Assembly: GCF_900172275.1 (NCBI RefSeq)
Contig: NZ_FWFT01000001.1
Coordinates: forward strand, 558,001-622,000
Reading direction: 5' to 3'
DNA from: Pseudooctadecabacter jejudonensis
Lineage (GTDB): Bacteria > Pseudomonadota > Alphaproteobacteria > Rhodobacterales > Rhodobacteraceae
Length of the DNA: 64,000 nt
Shown: in pieces, positions 34,757 to 43,298 of the stretch
How the letters are laid out: every line of letters starts with the position of its first letter
How positions within the stretch are numbered: the first letter of the stretch is position 1
Notes under the pieces: generated by a model
Databases searched by the model: none
What the model was told of the DNA's origin: nothing
Seen by the model: the letters and a program-made list of their open reading frames with translations, nothing else
Made by a program: the position numbers and the translations under genes

Positions 34757-34778
34757 CTTCGCTGTTTCAAAAATATGC
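34757..34778 (-). repeat. Dispersed motif C, copy 2 (fdsB-fdsA spacer)
   Basis: Minus-strand reading ends TATTTTTGAAACAGCGAAG. On that strand it is preceded by CTGGGG-TTT-CACCCCAG, a hairpin, so the fdsB-fdsA spacer carries a terminator-like structure inside the operon. It lies 14 bp upstream of the fdsA ATG. Confidence 0.7.
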
Positions 34779-34836
34779 TGGGGTCTGGGGTGAAACCCCA
34801 GCGGATCGGAGGGGCGCAGCCCATTCGATACGAACA

Positions 34837-36354
34837 TCATTCCGCGGCCTCCTTGATCGCCGCAAAGTCTTCTGGAAACGCCTGCAACGCCGACAAGACC
34901 GGATAGGGTGTAAATCCGCCCAGCGCACATAGGCTGCCGTCCTTCATGGTTTCACACAGATCCTCCAACAGCGGGATGGCAGAGGCATCCCCCTCCCCGA
35001 TCCGGTCGATCGTTTCAACCCCGCGCACAGCGCCAATCCGACATGGCGTGCACTTGCCGCAGCTTTCGACCGCGCAGAATTCCATCGCAAAGCGTGCCAT
35101 AGCCCGCATGTCGGCGCTTTCGTCAAAAACCACCAGACCGGCATGACCAATCAGCCCGCCTTGCCCGTCAAACTCTTCATACCCGAACGGCGTGTCGAAC
35201 TTTCCACGCGGCATGTAGGCGCCCAAGGGACCACCCACCTGCACAGCCTTCACCGGCCGCCCAGAGAGCGTGCCACCCGCGATCTCATCCACAAGCTGGC
35301 CCAGCGGCATGCCGAATGCCGTCTCGAACAAGCCACCGTATTTGACGTTGCCCGCAATCTGTATGGGGATCGTGCCTTTCGACCGACCAAGGCCGAAATC
35401 CGCATAATACTGCGCGCCCTTTTCAAGGATGACAGGCACCGTAGCCAATGAGATCACGTTGTTCACAACCGTGGGTTTGCCCAGAAACCCTTCCAACGCA
35501 GGCAGCGGCGGCTTGGCGCGCACCACGCCGCGCTTGCCTTCAAGCGAATTCAAAAGCGACGTTTCTTCGCCACAAACATAGGCGCCCGCACCCACGCGAA
35601 TTTCCATGTCGAACGCGCGACCAGACCCCAGAACATCCGCGCCCAACACACCAGCGGCCCGCGCGATGCGCACCGCCTCTTCCATCACCGCAATCGCATC
35701 AGGGTATTCGGACCGCAGGTAGACATAGCCACGCGTGGCCTCGACCGCCAAACCGGCAATCGCCATGCCCTCGATCAGGGTGAAGGGATCGCCCTCCATG
35801 ATCATGCGGTCCGCAAAGGTGCCGCTGTCACCTTCATCGGCGTTGCAGACGATATATTTCTGGTCCGCTTGCGCGCCAAGAACCGTGTTCCACTTGATGC
35901 CCGTCGGGAACCCAGCGCCACCACGGCCACGCAGGCCGGACGTGGTGACCTCTTCCACCACCTCGGCCGGTGTCATCGCAATCGCACGGCGCAAACCGGC
36001 CAGACCACCATGGGCCTCAAAATCCTGCAACGACAGCGGGTCGATCACGCCGCAGCGCTGAAACGTCAGGCGCGTCTGGGCCTTCATCCAGTCCAGCTCG
36101 TCCACCAACCCCAGAGAGGCCAGCTTCCCATCAAGCAATGCGCCCGCGTCGGCCGCGTCCACCGCGCCGTAGCCCAGGCGCCCCTGATCCGTTTCAATCT
36201 CCACCAGCGGCTCAAGCCATATCATGCCGCGCGTGCCGTTGCGGATGATCTCAACATCAAGGCCACGGGTCGCAGCCTCGGTGCGGATCGTGGCCGCCAC
36301 GTCATCCGAGCCCAACGCCTTTGCAGCACTGTCCATTGGAACATAAATCTTCAT
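34837..36354 (-). CDS. fdsB: NAD-dependent formate dehydrogenase beta subunit
   Basis: 505-aa NADH-binding diaphorase subunit, with an N-terminal thioredoxin-like 2Fe-2S part fused to a NuoF-like core. The FMN/NADH glycine-rich motif is GLRGRGGAGFPTGIKW near 140-155. VCNADEGDSGTFADR and GAGAYVCGEETSLLNSLEG follow. The 4Fe-4S motif is ESCGKCTPCRIG near 440. Its start overlaps the fdsG stop by 4 bp. Confidence 0.96.
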   Translation of the reverse strand: MKIYVPMDSAAKALGSDDVAATIRTEAATRGLDVEIIRNGTRGMIWLEPLVEIETDQGRLGYGAVDAADAGALLDGKLASLGLVDELDWMKAQTRLTFQRCGVIDPLSLQDFEAHGGLAGLRRAIAMTPAEVVEEVTTSGLRGRGGAGFPTGIKWNTVLGAQADQKYIVCNADEGDSGTFADRMIMEGDPFTLIEGMAIAGLAVEATRGYVYLRSEYPDAIAVMEEAVRIARAAGVLGADVLGSGRAFDMEIRVGAGAYVCGEETSLLNSLEGKRGVVRAKPPLPALEGFLGKPTVVNNVISLATVPVILEKGAQYYADFGLGRSKGTIPIQIAGNVKYGGLFETAFGMPLGQLVDEIAGGTLSGRPVKAVQVGGPLGAYMPRGKFDTPFGYEEFDGQGGLIGHAGLVVFDESADMRAMARFAMEFCAVESCGKCTPCRIGAVRGVETIDRIGEGDASAIPLLEDLCETMKDGSLCALGGFTPYPVLSALQAFPEDFAAIKEAAE

Positions 36355-36818
36355 GCCCCCGCCTCCGCCAGCAGTTTGTCCAGTTTGTCCGCATCCACAC
36401 GACCCACGACGGTGTCATCCACCATCGCGGCAGGCGCGCAGGCGCACAGGCCGAGGCAATAGACAGGCTCTAACGTCACGGCCCCATTGGCCGTGGTGCC
36501 GTGCCAGCCCACGCCAAGCTTTTCAAACGCGCGTTCGGAAATCGCAGCCCCACCCACGGCCTGACAGGCCTCAGCGCGGCAAATCTTGACGATATGTTTG
36601 CCCGCGGGCGCGTCGCGAAAATCGTGATAAAACGTAATGACACCATGCACTTCGGCACGGGTGATGTTCAGATCATCGGCAATGATCTGCACCACATCGC
36701 CCGGAATGAACCCAAACTCGGCCTGCACCGAATGCAGGATCGGCAAAAGCGGCCCCTCTTGCCCTTTGTGACGCGCAAGAATGGTGCGCATCGTCTCGTG
36801 TGTCTGGGTGTCGGCCAT
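36351..36818 (-). CDS. fdsG: NAD-dependent formate dehydrogenase gamma subunit
   Basis: 155-aa NuoE-like 2Fe-2S protein. HSVQAEFGFIPGDVVQIIAD and GVITFYHDFRDAPAG are typical. The cluster cysteines are in ICRAEACQAVGG and PVYCLGLCACAPA. It passes electrons from the molybdenum subunit toward NAD. First gene of the fds operon. A perfect inverted repeat, probably the LysR-type activator site, lies about 80 bp before its start. Confidence 0.95.
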   Translation of the reverse strand: MADTQTHETMRTILARHKGQEGPLLPILHSVQAEFGFIPGDVVQIIADDLNITRAEVHGVITFYHDFRDAPAGKHIVKICRAEACQAVGGAAISERAFEKLGVGWHGTTANGAVTLEPVYCLGLCACAPAAMVDDTVVGRVDADKLDKLLAEAGA

Positions 36819-36894
36819 CGGCGCGCGCTCCTTGATATATCTCCGACCTCATTCGCCCGTTTTACACGTCATTTCAATATCGATTTTTCGTCTA

Positions 36895-36915
36895 TTGATA
36901 GGCAACTCCTATCAA
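36895..36915. promoter_or_regulatory. Probable LysR-type activator binding site for the fds operon
   Basis: TTGATAGG-N5-CCTATCAA is a perfect 8-bp inverted repeat. It overlaps the last bases of the LysR gene and lies about 77 bp upstream of the fdsG ATG. It contains a T-N11-A core. A related half-site recurs before the LysR gene itself at 37816-37834. Confidence 0.7.
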
Positions 36916-37802
36916 GCGATCCCGATCTCAGACAGGCCCCGCGCCCGTGCCAAAAGGGCCGCTAAGACAGGCGTGAACGGCTCTCGGTGGGGGGCGACAA
37001 GCCCCACGGTATGGCTCGCATCCGGTTTGATCAGCGGCACGGACCCCAATTCAGACCCCGCCAGAAAAATCTCAGCCGCGCGAACAGGCAGGATCGTGGC
37101 CCAGTTGGACCGCAACACATGGGACACCAGCACAACCACGGAGGTTGATTCAATCTGCGGGTCTACATCAACCCCCGCTTCGGCCAGGTGCTGGTTGATG
37201 ATCCTCCGGTTCTGCATATCCGGCGTCAGCAAGCACAGCGGCACATCGCCCAGATCGCCCCAGCGCACCGGCCCCGACAGCAACGGATGATCCGCCCGCG
37301 CCACCAACACATAGCGTTCATCGTAAATGGGCACCGTCGTCACGCGGCCCAGCGGCTCATTGTCCAGATAGGTCAGACCAGCGTCAATCTCGAGGTTTTC
37401 CAGCATGTCCAAAATCTCAGCGGAGGTTTTGGACTGGACCGAGAATCGCACATTGGGGTGCTTTTCGGTGAACCCTGCGGTCAGATCAGACACCACAGTC
37501 AGCGCCGTGGGGATCACCGCCAACCGGATATCGCCCGACAGGCCTTCGCGGGCGGCGCGCATTTCCTGACGCAGCGACCGTGTATCGCCCACGATGCGGC
37601 GCGCCCAATCCAGCGCGCGCTGGCCTTCTGGTGTGAGCCCGCGATAGCGCGACCCGCGCCAGACGAGCATGACACCCAACTGATCCTCAAGCTGTTTGAT
37701 CGCCGCCGACAAGGTGGGCTGCGTCACCCCTTGAGCGGCAGCCGCGCGGCCAAAGTGTTCTTCGCGCGCCAACGCAATGAACATTTCAAGTTTGTCGATC
37801 AT
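36912..37802 (-). CDS. LysR-family regulator, probably of formate dehydrogenase
   Basis: 296 aa from MIDKLEMFIALAREEHFGRA. The helix-turn-helix is within residues 18-40 (AAAQGVTQPTLSAAIKQLED). The effector domain follows (GDIRLAVIPTALTVVSDLTA, then RVTTVPIYDERYVLVARADH). It lies directly upstream of fdsG in the same direction, a common fdsR position. Inverted repeats at both 36895-36915 and 37816-37834 suggest control of fds and of its own gene. The longer upstream frame lacks family similarity. Confidence 0.88.
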   Translation of the reverse strand: MIDKLEMFIALAREEHFGRAAAAQGVTQPTLSAAIKQLEDQLGVMLVWRGSRYRGLTPEGQRALDWARRIVGDTRSLRQEMRAAREGLSGDIRLAVIPTALTVVSDLTAGFTEKHPNVRFSVQSKTSAEILDMLENLEIDAGLTYLDNEPLGRVTTVPIYDERYVLVARADHPLLSGPVRWGDLGDVPLCLLTPDMQNRRIINQHLAEAGVDVDPQIESTSVVVLVSHVLRSNWATILPVRAAEIFLAGSELGSVPLIKPDASHTVGLVAPHREPFTPVLAALLARARGLSEIGIA

Positions 37803-37815
37803 ATCTGCGCCCCTA

Positions 37816-37834
37816 CATAGACAGCGTCTATCAA
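37816..37834. promoter_or_regulatory. Related inverted repeat upstream of the LysR gene
   Basis: ATAGAC-AGC-GTCTAT with a following CAA. On the minus strand it reads TTGATAGAC-GCT-GTCTATG, sharing the TTGATAG half-site with 36895-36915. It lies 13 bp before the LysR ATG, where binding would repress transcription. Confidence 0.6.
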
Positions 37835-37900
37835 ACCCTGCTGCGGCTGCCGTCGCAACCCGCACCTGTTCCCCCCTCACGCAATGCGCTATCAACCCTT

Positions 37901-38524
37901 ATGACTGATGTCTCAACAGACCACCTGATCGGCTGTCCGCAATGCGATGCGGTCTATTCGGTGACGCAAACGCAGGCTGGCCAGCAGGCCAATTGCACCC
38001 GCTGTGGCCACCGCCTGATTGCGCCGCGCAGCAAGGCGGGGATGCAGATCATCATGCTCAATATCACCATCGCGGTGCTGGTTGTGGCCGCCGCGGTCTT
38101 TCCGTTTCTGACGATTTCCGCCGCCGGTCTCTCCAATTCGGTGTCGATCCTGCAGGCCGCCCTTGCGTTCTCAGACGGCATCCTGGTGTTGCTGGCCCTG
38201 GCCACCGCTGCCCTGATCATCTTTATTCCGCTGCTGCGTGTGCTGCTGTCTCTCTATGTGCTGATCCCCGTGGTCTTTGATCGCCCGCCTGCACGGGGCG
38301 CCGCCCGCGCCTTCCGCCTGTCAGAGGCCTTGCGCCCGTGGTCCATGGCGGAAATCTTTGCCATCGGCTGTGCGGTGGCGCTGGTGAAAGTCACCGATCT
38401 GGCCGATGTGCAATTCGGCCCCGCGTTCTGGATGTTCACCGTTCTCGTCTTTCTCGTTGTCCTTCAGGACACATTCCTATGTAGATGGTCCGTATGGAAC
38501 TCTCTGGACAAATCGAAGGCATAA
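37901..38524 (+). CDS. pqiA: Paraquat-inducible protein A domain protein (first PqiA half)
   Basis: 207-aa inner-membrane protein. A rubredoxin-like zinc motif at the N-terminus, CPQCDAVY and CTRCGHRL, is followed by four membrane segments (MLNITIAVLVVAAAVFPFLT and others). E. coli PqiA contains two such modules in one chain; here they are two genes. PqiA works with PqiB and PqiC in lipid transport between the membranes. The start follows the divergent LysR gene. Confidence 0.88.
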   Translation: MTDVSTDHLIGCPQCDAVYSVTQTQAGQQANCTRCGHRLIAPRSKAGMQIIMLNITIAVLVVAAAVFPFLTISAAGLSNSVSILQAALAFSDGILVLLALATAALIIFIPLLRVLLSLYVLIPVVFDRPPARGAARAFRLSEALRPWSMAEIFAIGCAVALVKVTDLADVQFGPAFWMFTVLVFLVVLQDTFLCRWSVWNSLDKSKA

Positions 38525-39201
38525 AATCCGCCCGCCAGATGGGTCTGGTGACCTGTCAGCGGTGCAGCCGCGTCTGGCCGGCCGAGGCACAGGCCTGCGG
38601 GCGCTGTGGCCACAGCCTGCAATCGCGTGATCTGACCAGCCTGCAACGGGTCTGGGCGCTGTGGATCGTGGGGTTCATGTGCTACATCCCTGCCAACCTG
38701 TTTCCCATGCTCAGCACCCGCACCCTTCTGACGGTGCAGGAAGACACGATCATCGGCGGCGCGGTTGAGCTGTTTCACTACGGCTCGCCGGGCATTGCCG
38801 CCATCATCCTGTTTGCCAGCGTCGTCATTCCGGTGGCCAAGTTCATGGCCATCGCCTTTCTGGCCTTGTCCGTCCAACGCCCCAGCCGCGTGTCGCCCCA
38901 TCAGCGCACCGTGCTGTATGAGGTCGTAGAATACATCGGGCGCTGGTCCATGATCGATATCTTTGTGGTCGCAATCATGTCATCGCTGGTGCAGCTCAAC
39001 ACCTTGGCCGCCGTGAACCCCGGTATCGCCAGCCTGTTCTTCGCCCTGTCCGTGATTTTCACCATGCTGTCCGCCCAGGCCTTTGACAGCCGTCTGATCT
39101 GGGATGTACAGGCCGCGGAGACATCTGACGATGCAGAGCCTCACGCCCAAACGATCCCCGAAACGATCCCCGAAACGATCATTGAGACCCCCGCACGATG
39201 A
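38485..39201 (+). CDS. pqiA: Paraquat-inducible protein A domain protein (second PqiA half)
   Basis: 238 aa. CQRCSRVW and CGRCGHSL form the zinc motif. Four membrane segments follow, with the PqiA signature MCYIPANLFPMLSTRTLLTV and VEYIGRWSMIDIFVVAIM. The start overlaps the previous gene by 40 bp; an ATG at 38494 is the alternative. The C-terminus carries a short tandem repeat (IPET twice, then IIET) encoded by repeated ACGATCCCCGAA units. The stop overlaps pqiB by 4 bp. Confidence 0.9.
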   Translation: MVRMELSGQIEGIKSARQMGLVTCQRCSRVWPAEAQACGRCGHSLQSRDLTSLQRVWALWIVGFMCYIPANLFPMLSTRTLLTVQEDTIIGGAVELFHYGSPGIAAIILFASVVIPVAKFMAIAFLALSVQRPSRVSPHQRTVLYEVVEYIGRWSMIDIFVVAIMSSLVQLNTLAAVNPGIASLFFALSVIFTMLSAQAFDSRLIWDVQAAETSDDAEPHAQTIPETIPETIIETPAR

Positions 39202-41561
39202 ATGACACCCCGCCCCCTCTGCAGGTCACCGAGGCCCGCCGCTCGTGGTATCAACGGGTTTCCGTGATCTGGATCATTCCCCTGATTGCGATTGTGATTT
39301 CGCTGGGGGTCGCATGGCAAACCTACGCCAACCGCGGCCCGCTGATCACGATCACCTTCGAAGACGGCGCAGGCATTGCCAAACGCGAAACCGAACTGCG
39401 TTACCGCGATGTGACCGTTGGCGTGGTCGAAGATGTCAAATTCACGCCCGACCTGAGCGCGGTGGAGGCCATGGTGCGTGTTGACACAACCGTGGCGCCG
39501 TACCTGGACAGCTCCGCCAGCTTCTGGATCGTGCAGCCGGAACTGACTGCCCAAGGGGTCACCGGCCTCGATACGGTCCTGTCAGGCGTCTACATCGAAG
39601 GGACGTGGGACAATGAACCGGGCTTGCCGGTGTACCGCTTTTCCGGTCTGCCCACAGCACCGCTGTTCCGGTCTGACGAAGGCGGCCTTGAGATCGTGTT
39701 GCGCACGCCACCCGGCGGCTCCATGACCGACAACAGCCCGATCACCTTTCGCGGCATCGAAGTGGGCCGCATCGGTCAGGCGCGTATCTCCGCCGATGGC
39801 AATTTCGCCCTGGCCGAGGCCCTGATCTACGAACCCCACGACCGCCTCATCTCATCCGCCACACGGTTCTGGGACATCAGCGGCTTCAGCTTTTCGGTGG
39901 GTCCCAGCGGGGCCGAGATTGATTTCTCCTCCGTGGCGACCCTTTTGGGCGGTGGCGTCACCTTTGACACCTTCGTCTCTGGCGGCGATCCGATCAACGA
40001 CGGTCAAGTGTTTGAGGTCCACCCCGGCGAAAACGAAGCCCGCAACAGCCTGTTTACCGAAGCAGAGGTCGAAACCTTGCAGGTGCGGGTGATCTTTGAA
40101 CAAAACGTCTCTGGTTTGACCGTTGACGCCCCCGTGGAAATCAACGGGCTGAACATCGGTAAGGTCCAGTCGGTGTTGGGCACCATCAACCGCGAAGAAT
40201 TTGGCGACGACCGTGTGCGCCTTAACGTGCTTTTGGCCATTCAACCCGCGCGCCTCGGCCTGCCCGATGAAGTCACGCCCGAGGCCGCGAAAAACTTTCT
40301 GGAACGTCGCATTCAGAACGGATTGCGCGCGCAGCTGGCCAATGCCTCTTTGCTGACGGGCGGGCTGAAAATCGTTCTGGTGCAGGTGGATGACGCGGAT
40401 CCCGCCGAAATGGAGATGTCCATCGGTGGTCTGCCTATCCTGCCCACCATCGAAAGCGATGTATCGGATGCCGCGGCCTCCATCGAAGGGGTGCTGAACC
40501 GCGTCAATGAGTTGCCGATCGAAGAACTGCTGACCAGTGCCATCGATTTTCTTAACAGCGCCGAGGCCCTTGTCGGCAACGAAGACTTGCAACAAACACC
40601 CGCCGACATCCGCGCGCTGGTGGGCAACATCAATGGTGTCGTCGGCTCGGATGAGGCGCAGACGCTGCTCGTCACACTGAATTCCGCCGTCACACAATTC
40701 GAACAGCTGCTGGTGGATGTGGAAACCGCAGAACTGGCCGCGCGACTGGCGGACGCATTGGACGCCACCAGCACCGCCGCCACCACGCTCACCACCCAGA
40801 CAAACGGGCTGCCGGACCTGATTGATCAGATCACGGCCCTTGCCACCAAGGCCGAGGCCCTCCCGCTTGAGGCGTTGACCGCCGAGATTACGGATGTCGC
40901 GACAGCCACCGCCACCCTGCTTGAGGGGGACGGCGCGCAGGAACTGCCCGGCATCCTTGGCGGCGCCTTGGGTGAGGTTGAGGCAGCGCTGCGCGATCTG
41001 CGCGCCGGCGGCACCGTCGAGAACCTCAATGCAGCCCTCGTATCCACGCAAGAGGCCGCCGCGACCGTCACGGCCTCCGCCGAAGGGCTGCCCGCACTTG
41101 TCGAACAGCTTGAGGCCGTGGCAACCAAGGCGCGGAACCTCCCGCTTGAGGACCTGACCCTGGAACTGACCGAATTGGCCGAGGCGACAACCGCGCTGGT
41201 GGACAGCGACGCTGCCCGCGCCCTGCCCGCCGACCTCTCCGCCGCTTTGGCTGAGGTCAACGCCACACTGCAGGAGCTGCGCCAAGGCGGGGCCGTCGCC
41301 AACCTGAACGCAACCCTGGGGTCCGCGCGCGATGCCGCCGGTGCCGTGGAACAGGCCACCGCCGATCTGCCTGCTCTGGCGGCGCGGATGCGCGCTGTCC
41401 TTGATCAGGCCGGTCGGACCATCGCGGGCTACGATCAGGGCCAGACCCTCAGCCGCGATGTCGAGTCAACGTTGCGCGACATCCAAAATGCCGCCAACGC
41501 CTTGGAATCGCTGGCCCGTACGATAGAACGAAACCCAAGCGCACTCATTCGGGGACGATAA
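39198..41561 (+). CDS. pqiB: PqiB-type MCE-domain lipid transport protein with repeated C-terminal coiled coil
   Basis: 787 aa. One N-terminal membrane anchor (about residues 17-35). Three MCE domains follow: near 38-95 (YRDVTVGVVEDVKF), 155-210 (FRGIEVGRIGQARI) and 292-355 (EINGLNIGKVQSVLG). The C-terminal 350 residues are helical repeats. Units of exactly 93 residues start at LPDLIDQ (about 538) and LPALVEQ (about 631), with a diverged one from about 437. In PqiB such helices form a hollow needle across the periplasm. This protein is longer than E. coli PqiB (about 546 aa). Confidence 0.92.
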   Translation: MNDTPPPLQVTEARRSWYQRVSVIWIIPLIAIVISLGVAWQTYANRGPLITITFEDGAGIAKRETELRYRDVTVGVVEDVKFTPDLSAVEAMVRVDTTVAPYLDSSASFWIVQPELTAQGVTGLDTVLSGVYIEGTWDNEPGLPVYRFSGLPTAPLFRSDEGGLEIVLRTPPGGSMTDNSPITFRGIEVGRIGQARISADGNFALAEALIYEPHDRLISSATRFWDISGFSFSVGPSGAEIDFSSVATLLGGGVTFDTFVSGGDPINDGQVFEVHPGENEARNSLFTEAEVETLQVRVIFEQNVSGLTVDAPVEINGLNIGKVQSVLGTINREEFGDDRVRLNVLLAIQPARLGLPDEVTPEAAKNFLERRIQNGLRAQLANASLLTGGLKIVLVQVDDADPAEMEMSIGGLPILPTIESDVSDAAASIEGVLNRVNELPIEELLTSAIDFLNSAEALVGNEDLQQTPADIRALVGNINGVVGSDEAQTLLVTLNSAVTQFEQLLVDVETAELAARLADALDATSTAATTLTTQTNGLPDLIDQITALATKAEALPLEALTAEITDVATATATLLEGDGAQELPGILGGALGEVEAALRDLRAGGTVENLNAALVSTQEAAATVTASAEGLPALVEQLEAVATKARNLPLEDLTLELTELAEATTALVDSDAARALPADLSAALAEVNATLQELRQGGAVANLNATLGSARDAAGAVEQATADLPALAARMRAVLDQAGRTIAGYDQGQTLSRDVESTLRDIQNAANALESLARTIERNPSALIRGR

Positions 41562-41563
41562 TC

Positions 41564-42118
41564 ATGCTGCGATCTGCTCTCTTGTCTTTGGCCGTGCTGG
41601 CGGGCTGTGGTGGCACACCTGACCTCTATTCGGTGCCCACGGCGGCTGTCACGGACCGCATCAACATCGCCTACGCCACGGTTGAGGTGCGCGATGTCTC
41701 CCTGCCCAGCTACGCTGCCGATGATGTCATCGCTGTTGAGGCCCCAAACGGTGTGCTGCTGACCGATGCCGATATCCGCTGGGCGGACAGCCCCGAACGT
41801 GCCGTGGGTCTGGAACTGACCCGCCACCTGTCACAGCTATCCCGCGCCCGTGTCGCGTCTGAACCCTGGCCCTTCGAAGGCTTTGCCGAAGCCATCCTTG
41901 AGGTCCGGTTCGAAAGCTTTCTGGCCCGCGCCAACGGTACATTTACGGCCCAAGGCCAGTATTTCGTCAGCACCGAACGTGAGGTCCGCGACCGATCAGG
42001 CCTGTTTGATCTGGCCGTACCCTACGATCCGGCCGGTGGCCCCGCAGCCATCGCCGCGGCCCGTGGCCAGTTGGTGCTGGATCTGGCCGAACTGATCGCC
42101 AAAGACGGTCTGCGATAA
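41564..42118 (+). CDS. pqiC: PqiC-type outer-membrane lipoprotein
   Basis: 184 aa with a lipoprotein signal (LAVLAGCGG; lipid-bearing Cys15). LYSVPTAAV and VEVRDVSLPSYAADDVIAVE follow, then DIRWADSPERAVGLELTRHL, typical of the DUF330/PqiC family. It docks the PqiB needle at the outer membrane. It starts 2 bp after pqiB and ends the operon; a GC-rich hairpin follows directly. Confidence 0.88.
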   Translation: MLRSALLSLAVLAGCGGTPDLYSVPTAAVTDRINIAYATVEVRDVSLPSYAADDVIAVEAPNGVLLTDADIRWADSPERAVGLELTRHLSQLSRARVASEPWPFEGFAEAILEVRFESFLARANGTFTAQGQYFVSTEREVRDRSGLFDLAVPYDPAGGPAAIAAARGQLVLDLAELIAKDGLR

Positions 42119-42120
42119 AC

Positions 42121-42159
42121 CTGCGCGGGTCGCCCGGCGACAGCGGGCGGGTCGCGCAG
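42121..42159 (+). terminator. Stem-loop after pqiC
   Basis: CTGCGCG (42121-42127) pairs with CGCGCAG (42153-42159). Inside, CCCG and CGGG can also pair. There is no clear T-run directly after it, so termination strength is uncertain. Confidence 0.5.
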
Positions 42160-42226
42160 CGTCGTGACTGATCCGATCCGTCAGATGTCGTTTTTGCCCT
42201 TTTGGATCGCGCCGCCAGCAGCTACC

Positions 42227-42242
42227 AACATGTCAACGTGTT
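42227..42242. promoter_or_regulatory. Imperfect palindrome before the second TRAP operon
   Basis: AACATGTCAACGTGTT reads AACAyGT-CA-ACrTGTT, an operator-like inverted repeat 21 bp upstream of the binding-protein ATG. No regulator gene lies next to this operon, so the factor is unknown. Confidence 0.4.
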
Positions 42243-42263
42243 ACTGCAAAGGCCACCGTTTTC

Positions 42264-43289
42264 ATGTTCAAACCAATTCTTGCTGGTGCCCTCAGCACCC
42301 TCGCCCTCACCTCTGCCGCCCACGCGCAGGAGTTCACCTTCTCGATCCACCACTTCCTCAGCCCGCAATCGCTGACCCATACGGATATGATCGAACCCTG
42401 GGCGGCCGCCATCGAAGAGGCCTCGGACGGGCGCATTGCCTTTGAAATCTTCCCCGCCATGTCGCTTGGCGGCGCCCCGCCAGAACTGTACAGCCAGGTC
42501 CGCGATGGGGTGGCTGATGTGATCTGGACAGTGCCGGGCTACACCCCCGGCACCTTCCCGCGCACCGAAGTCTTTGAACTGCCCTCCGTCCATCAGGGCG
42601 ATGCGCGGGCCACAAACCTGGCCATCCAGGATGTGATGGACACGCTGGCCCCCGATTTTGAGGACATCCACCCGCTGCTGGTTCACGTCCACACAGGCAA
42701 CGCCGTGCACCTGAATGGCGCCGATATCACCAGCGTTGATGATTTCGCGGGCCTCAAACTCCGCTCCCCCTCGCGCACCGGCGCTTGGATGGTTGAGGCG
42801 TTGGGCGCAGAGCCCGTGGGCATGCCCGTGCCCGCTCTCCCGCAGGCCCTGTCCCGTGGCACAGTTGATGCAGGCCTCGTGCCTTTTGAAATCGCCATCC
42901 CCCTGGGATTGGCCGACCTGACAACGGCTTCGGTGGAACTGCACGATGGCGCGCGTTTCGGCACGGCCACCTTCCTCTTTGCGATGAACCAAAACAGCTA
43001 CGACAGCCTGCCTGCCGATCTGCAAAAGATCGTCGATGACGCCTCAGATGAAGCCTTTGCCATCGCCATGGGTGAGGCTTGGAATGCCATCGAACCTGTG
43101 GGCATCCAGCGTGCGATTGATGCAGGCAACAGCGTGACCCAACTGTCCACAGAGGCCACGGCCGCCTTCGCCGCCCCCTTTGCCGAAGTCGAAGCGCGCT
43201 GGACCGCCGAGGCGACAGAAGCCGGTATCGATGCCGAGGCCCTTTTGGCCGAAGCCCGCGCCGCCATTGCCGCCAACGCGGGCGAATAG
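42264..43289 (+). CDS. TRAP transporter substrate-binding protein (DctP type), second system
   Basis: 341 aa with signal peptide ending SAAHAQEF (about residue 21). DctP-family segments: HHFLSPQSLTHTDMIEPWA, GRIAFEIFPAMSLGG, FAGLKLRSPSRTGAWMVEAL with the carboxylate-binding arginine, and GTVDAGLVPFEI. First gene of a four-gene operon with its permeases and a CoA-transferase, so the ligand is probably a carboxylic acid that is then activated to a CoA ester. Confidence 0.93.
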   Translation: MFKPILAGALSTLALTSAAHAQEFTFSIHHFLSPQSLTHTDMIEPWAAAIEEASDGRIAFEIFPAMSLGGAPPELYSQVRDGVADVIWTVPGYTPGTFPRTEVFELPSVHQGDARATNLAIQDVMDTLAPDFEDIHPLLVHVHTGNAVHLNGADITSVDDFAGLKLRSPSRTGAWMVEALGAEPVGMPVPALPQALSRGTVDAGLVPFEIAIPLGLADLTTASVELHDGARFGTATFLFAMNQNSYDSLPADLQKIVDDASDEAFAIAMGEAWNAIEPVGIQRAIDAGNSVTQLSTEATAAFAAPFAEVEARWTAEATEAGIDAEALLAEARAAIAANAGE

Positions 43290-43298
43290 CACAGCGCA

